Positions 45,541 to 58,264 of a stretch of 64,000 nt of DNA are shown one piece after another. Position 1 is the first letter of the stretch, and every line of letters begins with the position of its first letter. This stretch comes from Rhynchonema sp. JSB1_4. Its lineage: Eukaryota; Nematoda; Chromadorea; Monhysterida; Xyalidae. The position numbers were made by a program, and so were the translations under genes. Location of the stretch: positions 1 through 64,000 of the forward strand of contig JASAMV010006149.1 of NCBI GenBank assembly GCA_030248065.1, in the 5' to 3' direction. Below the pieces are notes generated by a model. That model saw only the letters and a list, made by a program, of their open reading frames with translations. It did not search any database and had not been told where the DNA came from.

Positions 45541-48500
45541 TCACCGATTGTCTGGTGTGAAGTCCTGCAACATCCATTGCGGTATGTCGTCCTGATTGTT
45601 GTTGTCGGCAAAGTCAATGCTGCCGATCATTTCCTTCCACGATTCCGGGATGTTGTCGTATTCGCCGGAGAACTTGCGCGGCGTCTCCTGCCCGCCGTCA
45701 ATCGGGGGTCCGGCGCCATTGGCCAGATGTCGACGACTCTTGTCGTCGGGCGGGTCCGGGATGTGCACCTTGCCGGTCAGTTCGACCTCGGCCGCTGCTT
45801 GCTCCAGCACCTGGGTGTGGGCCGTATATCACACTTGCTCACTGCGTGGACTCGAGTGCCGTCTTCGGCACGTGATTGTTTGAAGTCATATTTACTGATT
45901 TTTGCGACAGTTCTAATTTCAACCAAGATAAAAACGTTACCACTGGATAACGATTTCATTGAGCGACACGCCCGTACCATTTGAAACTTTAAAAACCACG
46001 TCACAAGTTCTGACAAATTTTTACCTGACCTTAAGGGCCGCTATGGCCAAGAAGTACACCCGCGGTGGCCCAAAAAAGACACGTGACCTTTGCGACAAAC
46101 CTGATCAAGATTGTCCCCAAAATTGGCCATTTCGTCCTCCGAGACGCCGAATTCTCTGGCCATCGATCTGAGCACGGTGTCGAGGTTCATCAATTTGCCA
46201 CCGACCCAGACTGACGCCAGTCTGGCACCCTTAATTGGCGCACCGAAATAGTGGAAACGACGTAGTGCCGTCGCCAACACCTTGAAATTCAGGCAACACT
46301 GGCTGACTGGGTAATGTTTCACAAAGCACATACTGTGCACCCCATTTGTAGCAACCCACTGTATAGTAAACCCATCTGAATACTGAATAGTGTAATTATA
46401 GTGAACGTTTCTTATAATGACCGACACCGGACGCAAGATCCTGTCCCGTAAACAGCGGCAAAGAACAGTTCCTCCTCTCGAATCGGGCTGCCCGCGCGCT
46501 CTATTCGGAAACGCTTTCAGAATGGGGGCGCGAAACCACCGAAGGCTCAGTATGGGTAAAATGTTAATACAAAAATGCCGATTGGCGTTGTTTTTTCGAA
46601 TATAGGGGCCCGATGGACTTATGTACCTGGCAAATTCTGTGTGGGGTTATATTTCATGCGGAATGTACAATTATGTTATTGTCTTACCTCAATTGCGAGT
46701 GTTGTGAGCGCCAGCCCGAAGAATATGTAGAAGAGCGTCAGTGGCAGAAATTTGGCATTTAGTGGAATTATGTCGCCGAACCCTGTGTAAAATTTTAGTA
46801 CAACCTCAAATTTGCTGAAGTAACAATTTGGGTCACCCTATAACGACATCTAACCGACAGTTGTCATCGATATGAAGCTAAAGTACAGGGCGGTCACAAA
46901 AGTCATGTCGGATTCAAACAACGGGATGAGCATGGCACCAATGATGACATAACCGAGAAAACTGCAGATCAGAATTGGCACCGACACCGATAGAGGCAGC
47001 TCGCCGACGGAATCGCCTGATTGGTAAAGGGAAAATTGGGTGATGTTTCACTGTGGGACACAATGGCAGGTATGTAAAATATCTCATCGCTGGCATTAGG
47101 AGCGGGTTTAGTCAGGGGCCCAGACACATTGATTTCTGCGGTGAGATTTGATGAGTTATTTTGGACGTGTAAGTTTAGCGTTTCAGTGTTGCCGCCAGAA
47201 TTCTGACAAAAAATGTTTACGCTTGTCGAATTGGTGATTTTCGAACAATCGCCCATGTTGCGCTCACATCAAAAATCACCGCCCAGACCACGACTCCATG
47301 ATTCAGGACTCAGGACCGTGGGCGATATTTTCGAAACGGTGTAAAGGTGAGTTGGGTCGGTGGATTGCCTGCTGTTAACGTGGAATCTTTATTCATGTTT
47401 ACACCGAGCTGACACCGACCGAGCTTTCGACCGAGCTTACACCGACCTTTACACCCAACTGAGCTTTACACCGTTTCGAAAATGCCACCCCATGATTCTA
47501 GCAAAGTGGTACGGCTTAGTATCGGATGAGGCAAAGTGTTTGTTATCGAATCCATGCTAAACAAGGGCGCACCTTTTTAACCGTACCTTTTAGTTTGCTT
47601 TTGAAAAAGAAGCCTATCGTTTCCCATACGAATTTGCCCACATCGGCGACGGATATCATAAACAACGGTATGCCGCATATTGTGTACAGCACGCACACGA
47701 CCCGACCGATGTGGGTCAGGGGGTAGATGTGACCGTAGCCTGCATCAAATGACATGATCAAGTGAACTATATGTATAGTCCGTCCACCAGCTCATGGCAC
47801 TTTGTTTTGCTGCTGGCTGGTTTGTTCCCTTCCTCCACATTCTAATGAAAGAGAAATTGAGTTTCAAAAAATAATTATTTTTGCTCCTAAATTGCTGTTT
47901 TTATGAAATCGACGTGTTTTATAGATTTTAATTTAATTTAATTTTAAATTTGATCGAATTCAATCGTTTTCGACACGTATTATTATTTTTTCAGTTTTTT
48001 TGCAAAATCGCTCACACGCAATTTCTCTTTCATTTGAACGTGGAGGAAGGGAACAAACCAGCCAGCAGCAACACAAAGTGCCATGAGCTGGTGGACGGAC
48101 TATATGTACATCTATCTGGTGAACAACGGAAACGATGGTACATTGCGTGCGTGTTTGTGCATAAACAGCGGGATGATATCAAACTTGGTAGTCGGATCAC
48201 GCTAAAGCAGTCACGTGACCAGGGCAGATATGATTGGATCACCAAATTAAAACCAAGTGATACACAGCTTCGTCAGGTCAGACCTTGTTGGCCGCATTCC
48301 AACAACGGCCAAATCTCTAGAGAAACGGAAAACAGTGAAACATCAGCCAACCAATGGTGCTAACGGCCGAGAAGGAGAAGAGCACGGCGGCGGGAAAGCT
48401 AGTCCAACTGAACATTTCCGAGCTGTCATCCTCCGTTCGTGTCTTGTCCGTCGACGTGGTGCTATTGTCGCCAGTGTCCGCGGTCTAACGGGCATTGATT

Positions 48501-50189
48501 TGACGTTAGTTTGGTATTGATTCATTCAGGTGTTGATTGCACAATGAACAAGATGTGCGTATTCAACCTTTGCAGACTAAACTTATTTAGAAACGTAGGC
48601 CGGCAGCCATATCAATCTTTGGCTTTCAAATGAAATTCGTGAGCTATGGCTTCGGCCGTGTTACAGTTTGTGATATAGCCCAACACTGATTATGACCAGG
48701 GTACCTAAAAGTTGTTTCATCCCACCAACATAATACAAACCTGCAATATATGAACAGCGTCATCATCAATTGTCTGACCAGTCACCTCCCTCAAAATCTC
48801 TTGCAGTTTGATTTCGATGTCCACGCTGACGTTCTCTGGCAAATTTGTGCGAATCTTGTCCAGAAGCTCCTGAAACATTACGGCGAATTGTCTCAAACTG
48901 CAATTCACTTTTCTTGCTCGTTCCAGTTACATATGAAAGCGAACGCAAAATATAGTTAGAGTTTATAATTGATCACACAACGTATTCCGGTTTTCCTTGG
49001 CCCTCAGGATATAATTGATCACACAACGTATTCCGGTTTTCCTTGGCCCTCAGGATATAATTGATCACACAACGTATTCCGGTTTTCCTTGGCCCTCAGG
49101 ATAATTAATCATTTCTGTCAGTAGGATAACTTCTATATTTTTACCATTGAAAGTTTATGTTAGATCTTGAACAGGTTAACAACAGGGACAGGTATGTACA
49201 AAATGGTCTTCAAAGCATATCCTGGTTATGTAACAATGGGCAAACAGCCGCGGACGTAAGGTCCTCAAAATCTCAAAATGCACGCACAGCAACCAAAAGA
49301 TAATCGGTGTAAAACACGTTGATTGGATTCAAAGAACCACCGGACACCGACTTGAAGAAGAAATAAAGAGTTGAAACTGCAACAAAGCTAAGCGTTAAAC
49401 TATGTGTAAGCTAAGTTTATTAACTTCAAAGGGCAAAACCGTACCAAAGAAAGGTAATAGTTCTGAAAAAACGGAGCGGAAAAGTTTCAAGACAGGTAAA
49501 AGTAATTCGGTAGAAGATTTTTTATTCGGAACGTTCTCACTGTGTTGGTATAAAGTTCGGGCATAACTAGACGAACGGTAAATTGGAAAACAAACATCAG
49601 CAAATAGACAAAAATATTCTTAAAACGGTTTTTTCGAACTGGAAAACAATAACTCACTCTCGCCGCTTCACTGTGATTCTACAAACAATTCTTTGGCTGC
49701 GACTTGTACAAATGGAAACTGTAAAATATACTCAAACACTTTGCGTTCATCACTTTCACAGTCCTCAGTTCGCCCCATATTTCCAAATATGACCCCATCT
49801 GTGAGCACGGTACATACCTTGACCCCGGCCATCCTCTCCTCCTCAGCCGTGCCGGCCCTTTCAATCAATTGAAACATCAGCGCACCCAGCACAATGTACA
49901 GTGCGACCGCGCCGCCCAACGCCAGATGCAGGCCAAAACGCTTGACCTGGTGCAGTGGTTTTGAAAATACTGTATAGTATTATATGTACATACCTGCCTA
50001 TTTCGAATGCCAGTGTCACGAACACAACGGGCGCTGCACACACGACACAAGTAGGTACACCTCAACTCTTCTCAACTCACCTTGACAATCAGGGGCGTGT
50101 GCTCGGTCTCATCATCCGACAGAATGCTCTCACCGTCCGGTCCCACACGTTTCTTCTTTCGACCATTTGTGATTCGCAAGAAGTCGCCG
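45541..50189 (-). CDS. Two-pore-domain (K2P/TWK-type) potassium channel (5' incomplete)
   Basis: Minus-strand exons: 50189-50081, 49946-49818, 48869-48741, 48484-48352, 47739-47587, 47016-46855, 46782-46688, 46280-46101 and 45810-45541 (stop TGA). They give 452 residues counted from the first exon seen. TM1 lies in ALGGAVALYIVLGALMFQLIE (about 45-65). An extracellular cap with helix-forming sequence follows. Pore 1 is AVSTIGYGHIYPLT (filter T165-IGYG). TM2 lies in VVCVLYTICGIPLFMISVAD and TM3 in PILICSFLGYVIIGAMLIPL. Pore 2 is MTTVGFGDIIPL (filter VGFG, 271-274). TM4 lies in LTLFYIFFGLALTTLAIE, followed by ALRRFHYFGAPI as in nematode TWK channels. The tail is acidic. These channels set resting potential in muscle and neurons. 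Both filters are intact. The start codon exon is not resolved; an ATG at 50290 is in frame if the intron is retained. Confidence 0.93.
47320..47490. mobile_element. Foldback MITE, family C, copy 4 (left arm deleted internally)
   Basis: Starts GGGCGATATTTTCGAAACGG and ends CCGTTTCGAAAATGCCACCC. It is about 55 bp shorter than the other copies because much of the left arm is missing. It lies in a K2P intron. Confidence 0.85.
47775..48104. mobile_element. Foldback MITE, family A, copy 2
   Basis: Ends TATAGTCCGTCCACCAGC and GCTGGTGGACGGACTATA, 330 bp. Nearly identical to 58265-58595. It lies in the K2P intron that splits the first pore sequence (TI|GYG). Confidence 0.92.
48965..49102. repeat. 46-bp tandem triplication
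   Basis: Three identical consecutive units starting ATAATTGATCACACAACGTA and ending GGCCCTCAGGAT. It lies in a K2P intron. Identity of the copies implies a recent event. There is no spacer structure, so it is not a CRISPR-like array. Confidence 0.95.
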
Positions 50190-53100
50190 CTGAAAAAATA
50201 AGCGAAAGTTGGAGTCACATTAGATGTGCTTTCTAATGTTTCATCTCGGGCTGCTTCTTCAAAAAAATACAAAAAAACAACATTCACCATTTTCCGGTCA
50301 ACGTTATGCTCTGACTGTGAGGTATGGATCTGATCTCATGTTTCGTACGTTGCACACTACCGTAATAGGGCATTATTCGCAATCGGTATTGGTCTTGATT
50401 GGGGTCGATTGATTAGCATTGTTTTTAAATAATACGTTGACAAATAACAGACTAGACATCGCTGAAGCAAGTAAGGGAAACTTGGGCAACAGGGGCTGCA
50501 ACAAAGGCAAAATGTGAACTTTTTCTGTTTTAACGAAAAAGTGGAACTTTAGCTTCAAGTTTTCACCTTTTACGAAGCGATCAAGAAAACCTGGAAAGCT
50601 GTTTCCGAACAAGCTGTGCTTGACCTGGTTTTGTGTGCACCTTATTCTGCAATCTACATATGCGCAATACCTAGAACAAGTTTGAAAAGATTTTGTTCGT
50701 CACAAACCTTTTTCTACGGAACTGAAAGAACTGCTCATGCTCACTTACACAGACGTTTGTCAGTCAATCATGCTACATACATAAGTAGCGACGCATGACG
50801 GTGTTCATGTCATGTTTAATGGATAAAGCTACAAAGCACCATTGCTTAACCAGCTTCAAAAAAGGCTACGGAAAACGGCTGCAGAAAAGTTTGACCATGC
50901 CTTCCTATGATTCGTACCCTCATGGGGGCATTGCCGATTTATTTATACCTGTTATATTTGGAGTGTTCCGTTTTTTACCCGAAGTTTACGGTTATATGGA
51001 AATAATAAGCGGTTCATTCAAAGTCTCCGCGGCTGGCAGCGGTGTATTTTCTACACCGACCACACAACTAACGACAATAAGCAAATCCATAAAGACTTCC
51101 GGTGTAACAAACATATATATACATGGACCATGACGACGGCAATATCGGGGCGGCAAGTTAAGCCAAACCATGGGCACTAACGTTTTCGATAGTTTCTTGT
51201 TGAGTGTGCGGCTGATTGGGCAGAACATGTTTGCAGTACGTTTTAATGTGTTGAAACGTTCTTTGTCAAGTAAACGTATGCATGTATTGGGTTGGTCGGC
51301 AGTCAATGTCACAGAAACACTGGGCCCATCAAGTCACACAGTAATGGAGAACGAATGAAGAAAATGTATAGAACAAAAACAAGAAACAAAAACAAATTTA
51401 AACCTGGGCTCATGCAGGCCCAGACACACGCGCACGCAAGCAAGCTGTCGCCTTTGGGTCTCGCGCAAGCCACAAACTGTGCAAGTAATATGAAATGAAA
51501 TTATGGTTAATTTTGAAATGAGATCGTAAACACTCGCTCGCTGCTCATTTGCAAAGAAACGACCGCATCCAATCATTTATTTTTTCCGAACATGTGGCAT
51601 CACATAAACAACGATGGCATAACTTTGTCGGTCGTCACGAATACAGCATACATAGGTACTCGCAGCTGATTGGCTTATGCTACAGCGATAATGTGCTTAC
51701 TTGCAGTAATGATGGGACCAACTTTTTTCCTGAGCATCACGGCAACCGGTATATCCGACAAACAATCAAGCCATTAACGTTTGTTCGCAGCACGGGCAAG
51801 TTTCAAGGCTGGTGCGAACAAGAACTATACTGGTTCAACCAAGTGGAATATCTATTGTTAAACTTGACAACTAAAATACGGGCCCTTCAGAGCAGTGGAA
51901 TATGGAGTTCTCAGTTTAGCACCCAATATGCCGTAAGCCAATGTTAGGGGCTGGTGATGACAACAGAGCCCGACCCGAACCTTACCTATACATACCAATA
52001 CAAGTCTAATCTGCCACAAACTATAGTGCGTATTGTATGTCATGTTGCGTGCGAAACAAACTGAGCCGACCGCAATTCATCAAGTTATGCTGTAATTTTT
52101 ACTTAACTTGTCGGTTTGGTTTGCGGGTAAAAAAAGCTTGCGGGTACCTAAGCTTCAGCCAGGTGGTCATCTTCTCTGCTTATCGGGGTATGCGCAGTAG
52201 CACATGTCACAATATGGTTCTCGTAAGTTAGTACCGGTATAGATGAAATTTGTCTGTTGAAATGCGGATGAAGATACGGATACAGAGTACTGTATGTAGG
52301 TATCTTAAACTAAATTATGGGCAACGTGTATCTACGTCAACGTACACCTACATACAATGAACTTGAAACATCTACAGTACATTGAAATATAGTGTTGCGA
52401 TCACTGACCACTGTCAAAATTTTTTGCACCGCTTTTGGTGTTTATTTCTTTGCCTTCTTTCCGAAAATCATAAAACTGGGAATACTCTTCCAAAACGTTT
52501 CTGCAACATCCTTAAAATAAAGCTAAAGGAGAGAAAAAGCGTCCAAGCATGCATAAGAACGCGCTAAGGTTGACACTTCTTTTACAAAATCGTGTCTGCC
52601 AACGCGAACCCGAAACATCTGACTTTGACCGTGAGGTTGACGGTGAACATGACGTTGTTTTGTGAATTACGCCCAATGTGTGAAGCAAGCAACCACTGAA
52701 CATGTATCTCGGAATGGGCGTCCAAAAACATAACTTCAAGAGCGTTTGTCGCCGGGATCCAATTAGGCAAGACAAATCTCAATGGCCTGAAACGTGCATC
52801 TTAATACTCCTTCGCAAAATGTGCGTCTGCGTCAGAACAGTTGCGATTCCGAAGAGCTGGGCTCTGCAAACGAAACCAAACTGCGGCCGCCGCCATGATT
52901 CGCTATCGCCGTGTTTTTGTTTTTGCCCCTTCCGCTACGCAAAGTGCCTGCCGGTAGCCATATTGCACTGACCGCAATATGGTTCGTTTGCAGAGCCCAG
53001 CTCTTCGGAACCGCAATTGTTCTGACGCAGAATTTGCAAAGTATGGGATAACGTTTCAGGACATTGGGATTTGTTTAATTCTTGTGTGGAAGTTTTATAT

Positions 53101-56100
53101 TTGGACGCCCTCTCAGAGAACCATGTCAGACGTTGCTTGCGATGGCAAGCCTTCTTCTTCATGTACTGACTATGAAGTACGTGTTAGGGCATGAAAGCTA
53201 TATTATGGGGCTTAGAACATGACACGGAGAATCCAAAGTCCGGGACAGCTCCAACATCCTCACAGAGAATTCACCGATCTTATGCAAAGTGCTTTGGATA
53301 AAAACTTAGAAGCGACTGTTTTATGCTAAGTCGTTCAAAATCCTCTTCCAAATTAAACAATAGCCGAACTTACGGTTAAACAAACCAAACCAGCATTGAC
53401 AGAGCTTTGGCAGTCCACATTACCAATCTCATAGCACGCCACTACCAACAGGTTGTCATCTGACTCTGGCTTGGCATCACACTTGGGGACCGGCCCTATG
53501 ATCACCATACCAATGCACTCAGCCCCACTCACCACAAAATGGTCGCCATTCCTCCACACAGCGTTGCACTGTGCTGATGTCGCAATCGTGCGTAGGCGTT
53601 GCTGTCGTTAGCAGTGGGCAACGCACCACTTTCATACGTCCGTTCTGAAAGACAATCAAATGTATATAGATGCTGATTGTACTTTCATGTAAATTTCAGT
53701 CCATTTGCTGTTTTTTGTACAAATGGAAATGCACAGCTCGGCACGACCTTTCTAAAATAACATATGGAAATTCTTCAAAGCTCATCGGAAAATCAGCGAA
53801 AATGGACACGCGCACCATGGCAATGGCACCATGAACACGGGACATACGCTATGGTAAATGCAAGAGAGACCGCTGCAAATATAAAAGCAGAGAATACGAA
53901 AGTGAAATTTATACAAAATAGCGGAATGCCCAGAGAAAACGAATCTTAGAGCAACAAAGCGAAATCCCAGAAGTAAATTGTTCAAAAAAAACAATTAGAA
54001 CAGATGGACTACTTGAGCAGAACCGCTTATTCGAATGTAGTTGACATTTGTCCTGCACAGGATCACGCTTGAGAAACGGTATTATTCCACTGTTTGTCCA
54101 TCGTTTGGGACTGGTCAAAACATTGTGCAGGGATTAGGGCAACTTCTCAACTACAATACAATTGGCCAGAAAACGAACGTCGGTTTGACGAGCGCGTCGC
54201 GTTCGGGAGGGCGACGCCATTGCTGACGTTTTGACGGCTGGTTGTCGGCGACGTTGGTGGGGCTTTACGTAGTGACAACAACAAAGACAGAAAGGTGCGA
54301 TGGAAGAGCACCATTGTTACACGAGCTTAGCATATTTGGTTGACATTATAATAAGTGTCCATTTAGATTAGGTGACACGTCCCTGTTCAGGTATATGTAC
54401 TTCTGGGCAGCAAGTTCCCCCCTCTTGATGTGGCAATAAAACTGACGGGTATGGCTGTCCACGTTAACGTTGCGAGTGCATGTGTTGGCATCTAACTGGA
54501 CGTCTGGTAGAATGGGGAAACAAGCACCTGACCCTCAAACTATTGTTGTCAACGATATTGCCCTAAAGCAGCCGCGAGTGGCACATGAACGTTGCACAGA
54601 ATGGCCATTAATAATAATGTGCACATGCATTCACGATGGGTCGACCCCAAGGTTGTTGTTGGCTGTCAAGGGAAGCTCAGCTAAGGGAAGTCGGTTGCCT
54701 TTGTTCCTGTTGCCTGTGGGTCTAATCAAATGGACCGATCTTTGATAAATAACTGCGAGTGCAGACACATTTAACTAATAAACATGGCAAGATGAAAAGC
54801 ATACATGACACAGTATCTCCCAATTTGCGGGTAGGGCGATGTTTCAACATGTGCGTGGGCCACTAGCACTAGATAGTAACAAAACTACCGCCTTTACGGT
54901 TATACTCTTGCGCTTTCCGGTTTGATGTAAGCTATAAGATGCCAATCCTGCACACGACATGGATAAATACATATTTTGGCAGACTATCCCTTGTCTTAAC
55001 ATGTTTTTTTACAAAGTCGGGGCACACGAATATAATAGGGTTCCACCAAGAAATGATGGTCAGAAAGTGACTCCCCCGTTGAAGGAAAGCGTATAGGAAA
55101 GAAGTTTTTGGCCACCGTCAGGGTACCTACCATTGGCAATAACGGCGATGTTCATACGAGGCTGTCCACCGGTGGTACCAATAATGCCCAGAGGCAACAC
55201 CATTGACTCCCGAGTCAGTGTTGTCTTCAATGCCATTGCCAACACAAAATGCTTCTGGCGTGTTGGTATGTACTTGAAGTTGTTTTGATTTTTTTTGTTA
55301 TGTAACCAAGAAGTTACGTGGTATACCAACGTATACTGGTTCAGATACAGTCACTTGGGGATTTTGCTAAAGCTGTGCGAAAAAACGGTGCATTTGCGAT
55401 GATAACACGCGCGTGGAAATTTGTATGTTATTCATTATTGTATGATTGAGTTTAGCGCCGGACGCCAGTTCAGTTCGCGCGATATTCCCGTTGAGTTGAG
55501 ACCTGATCCGACCAACAGTATAATATTTGCACAAAAACGCGTCAGCTTCTGGGTTTGAGATTATGCTTAGATTCATGTATATTCTGCTATGTCAGATCTT
55601 GTTGAAAGCCACGTGTACATGCCTAAGAAATTGCTGCTGCTCTGAGAGAGCAAAAGGGCAACCTCCTCAGGATATCGGGTGTCGAGCAATGAGAGGTGCA
55701 CGCTATGTAGATCACTGTAAGAGGGATTGAGGGACCGAGCAAATGATGAACTCACGCATTTAAAAAAATACTGAACCATTAGTTGTGAACCTGTTGGTGT
55801 TTGGTTGTTGGCTATCCACTCGCAAATTATTTATCTTCCTATCATGGCTATCTTTCCATGTCTCAAACTGCATGCACATCATCAAGAGATATGACGGGCG
55901 CGGTTTTTTGTCTTGCGACCCTTAGTTGGTTTAAGAGTTGCATTGGTGTACGACTGACATTAAGATGCAGGAAAAGCAGCAAAAATTACAGAAAATGCGA
56001 AAATGGAAACTACAATTTCAGTGTAAGCTTTGACGCAGCACATGACTGTAGGCTCGACGGAACATGGACATTGGCAGCGTGATTGTTGCGGTTTGTGCAT

Positions 56101-56146
56101 TTCTTGAAATTAATTGCCTCGATTGTCATACCGCACTTAATGTACG
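50190..56146. other. Long stretch without a recognisable gene
   Basis: I found only isolated exon-like frames on the minus strand: 51312-50992 (ends ETLNEPLIISI, one hydrophobic stretch), 52782-52582, 53559-53353 (Cys-rich, ends VCLT before a GTAAGT donor) and 55329-55060. They could not be linked in phase. A foldback element lies at 52812-53040. Confidence 0.45.
52812..53040. mobile_element. Foldback element with about 48-bp near-perfect arms
   Basis: The left arm TGCGTCAGAACAGTTGCGAT continues TCCGAAGAGCTGGGCTCTGC. The right arm mirrors it (GCAGAGCCCAGCTCTTCGGA, ending TTCTGACGCA). The loop is about 110 bp. No coding content. Confidence 0.85.
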
Positions 56147-56509
56147 TATAGTCCAACCACGTGCTCAGACGACTCTTTTTAAAGCTTGCTTTGCCAGATT
56201 CAAAAATGCGCCGGTTACACGTGTTTTCGCAAACAAAATAAAGAGATTGGGCTGAGAGATATGATGAGAAAGTTCCAGCCGGCTGACCTCAATTTGTTGC
56301 GTGCTTACGCGAACAGCAGCGTCGTTCAACACACAAATGTTTTGGGAGTCAAAAGGGAATTTACGCACCGAGGTGCAGAGCGCGTTTTTAAAAAATACAT
56401 GCGTTTCTCTTTCTTTCATTTCCGAAATACGTGGAACCGGAACATTATTGGATCCGTTCAAGTCAACTTCAAAATATAAGTCGTCTCATGAGTTCGTGGT
56501 TGGACTATA
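56147..56509. mobile_element. Foldback MITE, family B, copy 2
   Basis: Ends TATAGTCCAACCACGTGCTC and GAGTTCGTGGTTGGACTATA. Aligns with 45156-45519 across the full 363 bp, with scattered substitutions. Confidence 0.88.
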
Positions 56510-56542
56510 CACGCTGCGTGCTCAACTTTGAGCTGTACACGA

Positions 56543-56836
56543 GGTGGCCGGACAATTGAGCAAAGCACATTTGAGCAAGACCACTTTGAGCAAGTGAAAA
56601 AGAGCAGGGGCAAAAAAGCAGAGCACTTATTTTGTTCCAATGACTTAGGCTTAGGCTGATTTTGGTATCAGGCTTAGGCTTAGGCTTAGGCTTACACTTA
56701 AGATTAGTTTTGTGTTTGAGCTTAGGCTTAGGCTTAGGCCTATTCGTTTTTAGGTTCTGCTCTTTTGGACTCTGCTCTTTTTCACTTGCTCAATGTGGTC
56801 TTGCTCAAATGTGCTTTGCTCAATTGCCCGTCCACC
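56543..56836. mobile_element. Foldback element carrying TTAGGC repeats, with 8-bp target duplication
   Basis: The left arm GGTGGCCGGACAATTGAGCA and the right arm TGCTCAATTGCCCGTCCACC mirror each other over about 65 bp. Identical octamers GTACACGA flank the element (56535-56542 and 56837-56844). The loop (56643-56741) is a TTAGGC-rich array. An 8-bp duplication fits a hAT-like mechanism. Confidence 0.88.
56643..56741. repeat. TTAGGC telomere-like repeat array
   Basis: About ten TTAGGC units in two runs (56644-56657 and 56670-56694, and again around 56720-56740), separated by variants such as TTACACTTAAGATTAG. It lies inside the foldback element at 56543-56836. Confidence 0.9.
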
Positions 56837-57204
56837 GTACACGAATGCCTAATCTTATTGTTTTCTGTACAAATTACATGTCTAATGTTGCGCGCTCGAT
56901 CAAACGCTTATAGTTAATCGCGCGTAAACGGTCCATTCCGCTTCCATTACTGTAACTGAGCGCCAAGCCCAAAGAGGTGACCATTTGGCGATCCTAACTT
57001 AAATACGTTTGTTTTGCGCTGCATCGGCACCATTTTCATCAAGGACTGATGCATGGACTGATACTCAAAACCGAGGGGCGCACGCAGATGTTTCACACCT
57101 ACAGTATAATCCAGATCAAGCGAAACTGATGAGTGAAACATACAGTACAACTGTCTTGTTTGCTTGAACTCCAATGATACGCTTCAGCGGTGAAAATGAC
57201 TTAC

Positions 57205-57374
57205 AAATGATCGGCCACAACAGTCAAACGTGATCTGAATCTAATCGCTTCACACTCAAGCGCGTGCCTGGATGCATTCAGCCTGAATACTAAAACTGAG
57301 ACAGTATTTTTGTTGAACCGCCAATTTGCGCCCTGTGCATGCGCTGATTTAAAAAAACAGCCAAATGCAACAAA
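57205..57374 (-). other. Isolated exon-like ORF
   Basis: After TTTTACAG (exon start 57374) the minus strand reads FVAFGCFFKSAHAQGANWRF and on to LTVVADH, then a strong GTAAGT donor at 57204. No partner exon with fitting phase was found. Family unknown. Confidence 0.25.
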
Positions 57375-57553
57375 CTGTAAAATACAGACCAGCTTGTCAT
57401 CCGCAGCTGCCTGGCTGCATTTCACTTGTGAAAACAAAGCATTATGTATATGTGGGTACAATGAAGTTGTGTATCACGGGAAAGCCAGCACGGGTAAAAA
57501 AGCCGGTTTTCAAAAACAGAAGCCATCTAAAAATATGTTTGCTTGGGGCAATG

Positions 57554-57613
57554 TAGGCCGAAGCTTACAAGCCTTAAGCCCAAGCCTATGTAAGTCTAAG
57601 CCTAAGCCCATTG
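57554..57613. repeat. Degenerate GCCTAA telomere-like repeat
   Basis: Contains AAGCCTTAAGCCCAAGCCTA and AAGTCTAAGCCTAAGCCC, the reverse complement of diverged TTAGGC units. About 700 bp from the end of the array at 56741, in opposite orientation. Confidence 0.6.
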
Positions 57614-58264
57614 TCCAAGATAACAGCCGGCTGTTTTGCCACCCTCGGTTTTCTCCCGCCGCTGTTTTGTTCGTACACCATAATTGTTTGGTACCAACAT
57701 AGAGTGCTGTGGGTATAGTAGCAAGGAATGTATGGCACTAGAGAAGTGATACGCAGCAGTTGTTTCAACCTGCCTTTCTCAAAACCGGAACACGTTAGCA
57801 GCACTCAAAACGACCGTACACATGGATACACCGGCTGTAACGTTGCGGTGGCTTTGGTTTTTTCAGACTAATGAGCCGAATTCATCTTATAGGACCGAAT
57901 GTCATAAAAGTCTTTCAAAAAATATGAGCAGGTCGTTTTCCGTTTGTGTTTTTCGCGCAGGTGCACCGACGTATTATTATTTATGATGTCACTAACACTG
58001 TTCGGCGGTTATGTATGGGGTTCATGAGAGCAGGGCACATACTACAGCGTGGTCTTAGTACTACAGTACCTTCCCCGGTTACCCACAGTATGCTTTTAGG
58101 ATCTTTTGCCGAGTATATATTTTATGACTGATAAGCAAATTTTAGCCAAAAACGATGAAATATTGACCACAGGTAAAACGACGGAAGAACAGCAAAAGAA
58201 AGAAAGATGAAAACCTGGAAGTGTGTATACTTCCTTCAAGGCGTGGACAGGACAGACATGGTGG

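Noticed and set aside
48965..49102. CRISPR-like repeats
   Set aside because: Units are directly adjacent with no spacers, in an animal gene intron.
51549..51947. 132-codon + frame
   Set aside because: No recognisable domain and no neighbouring exons; insufficient to call a gene.
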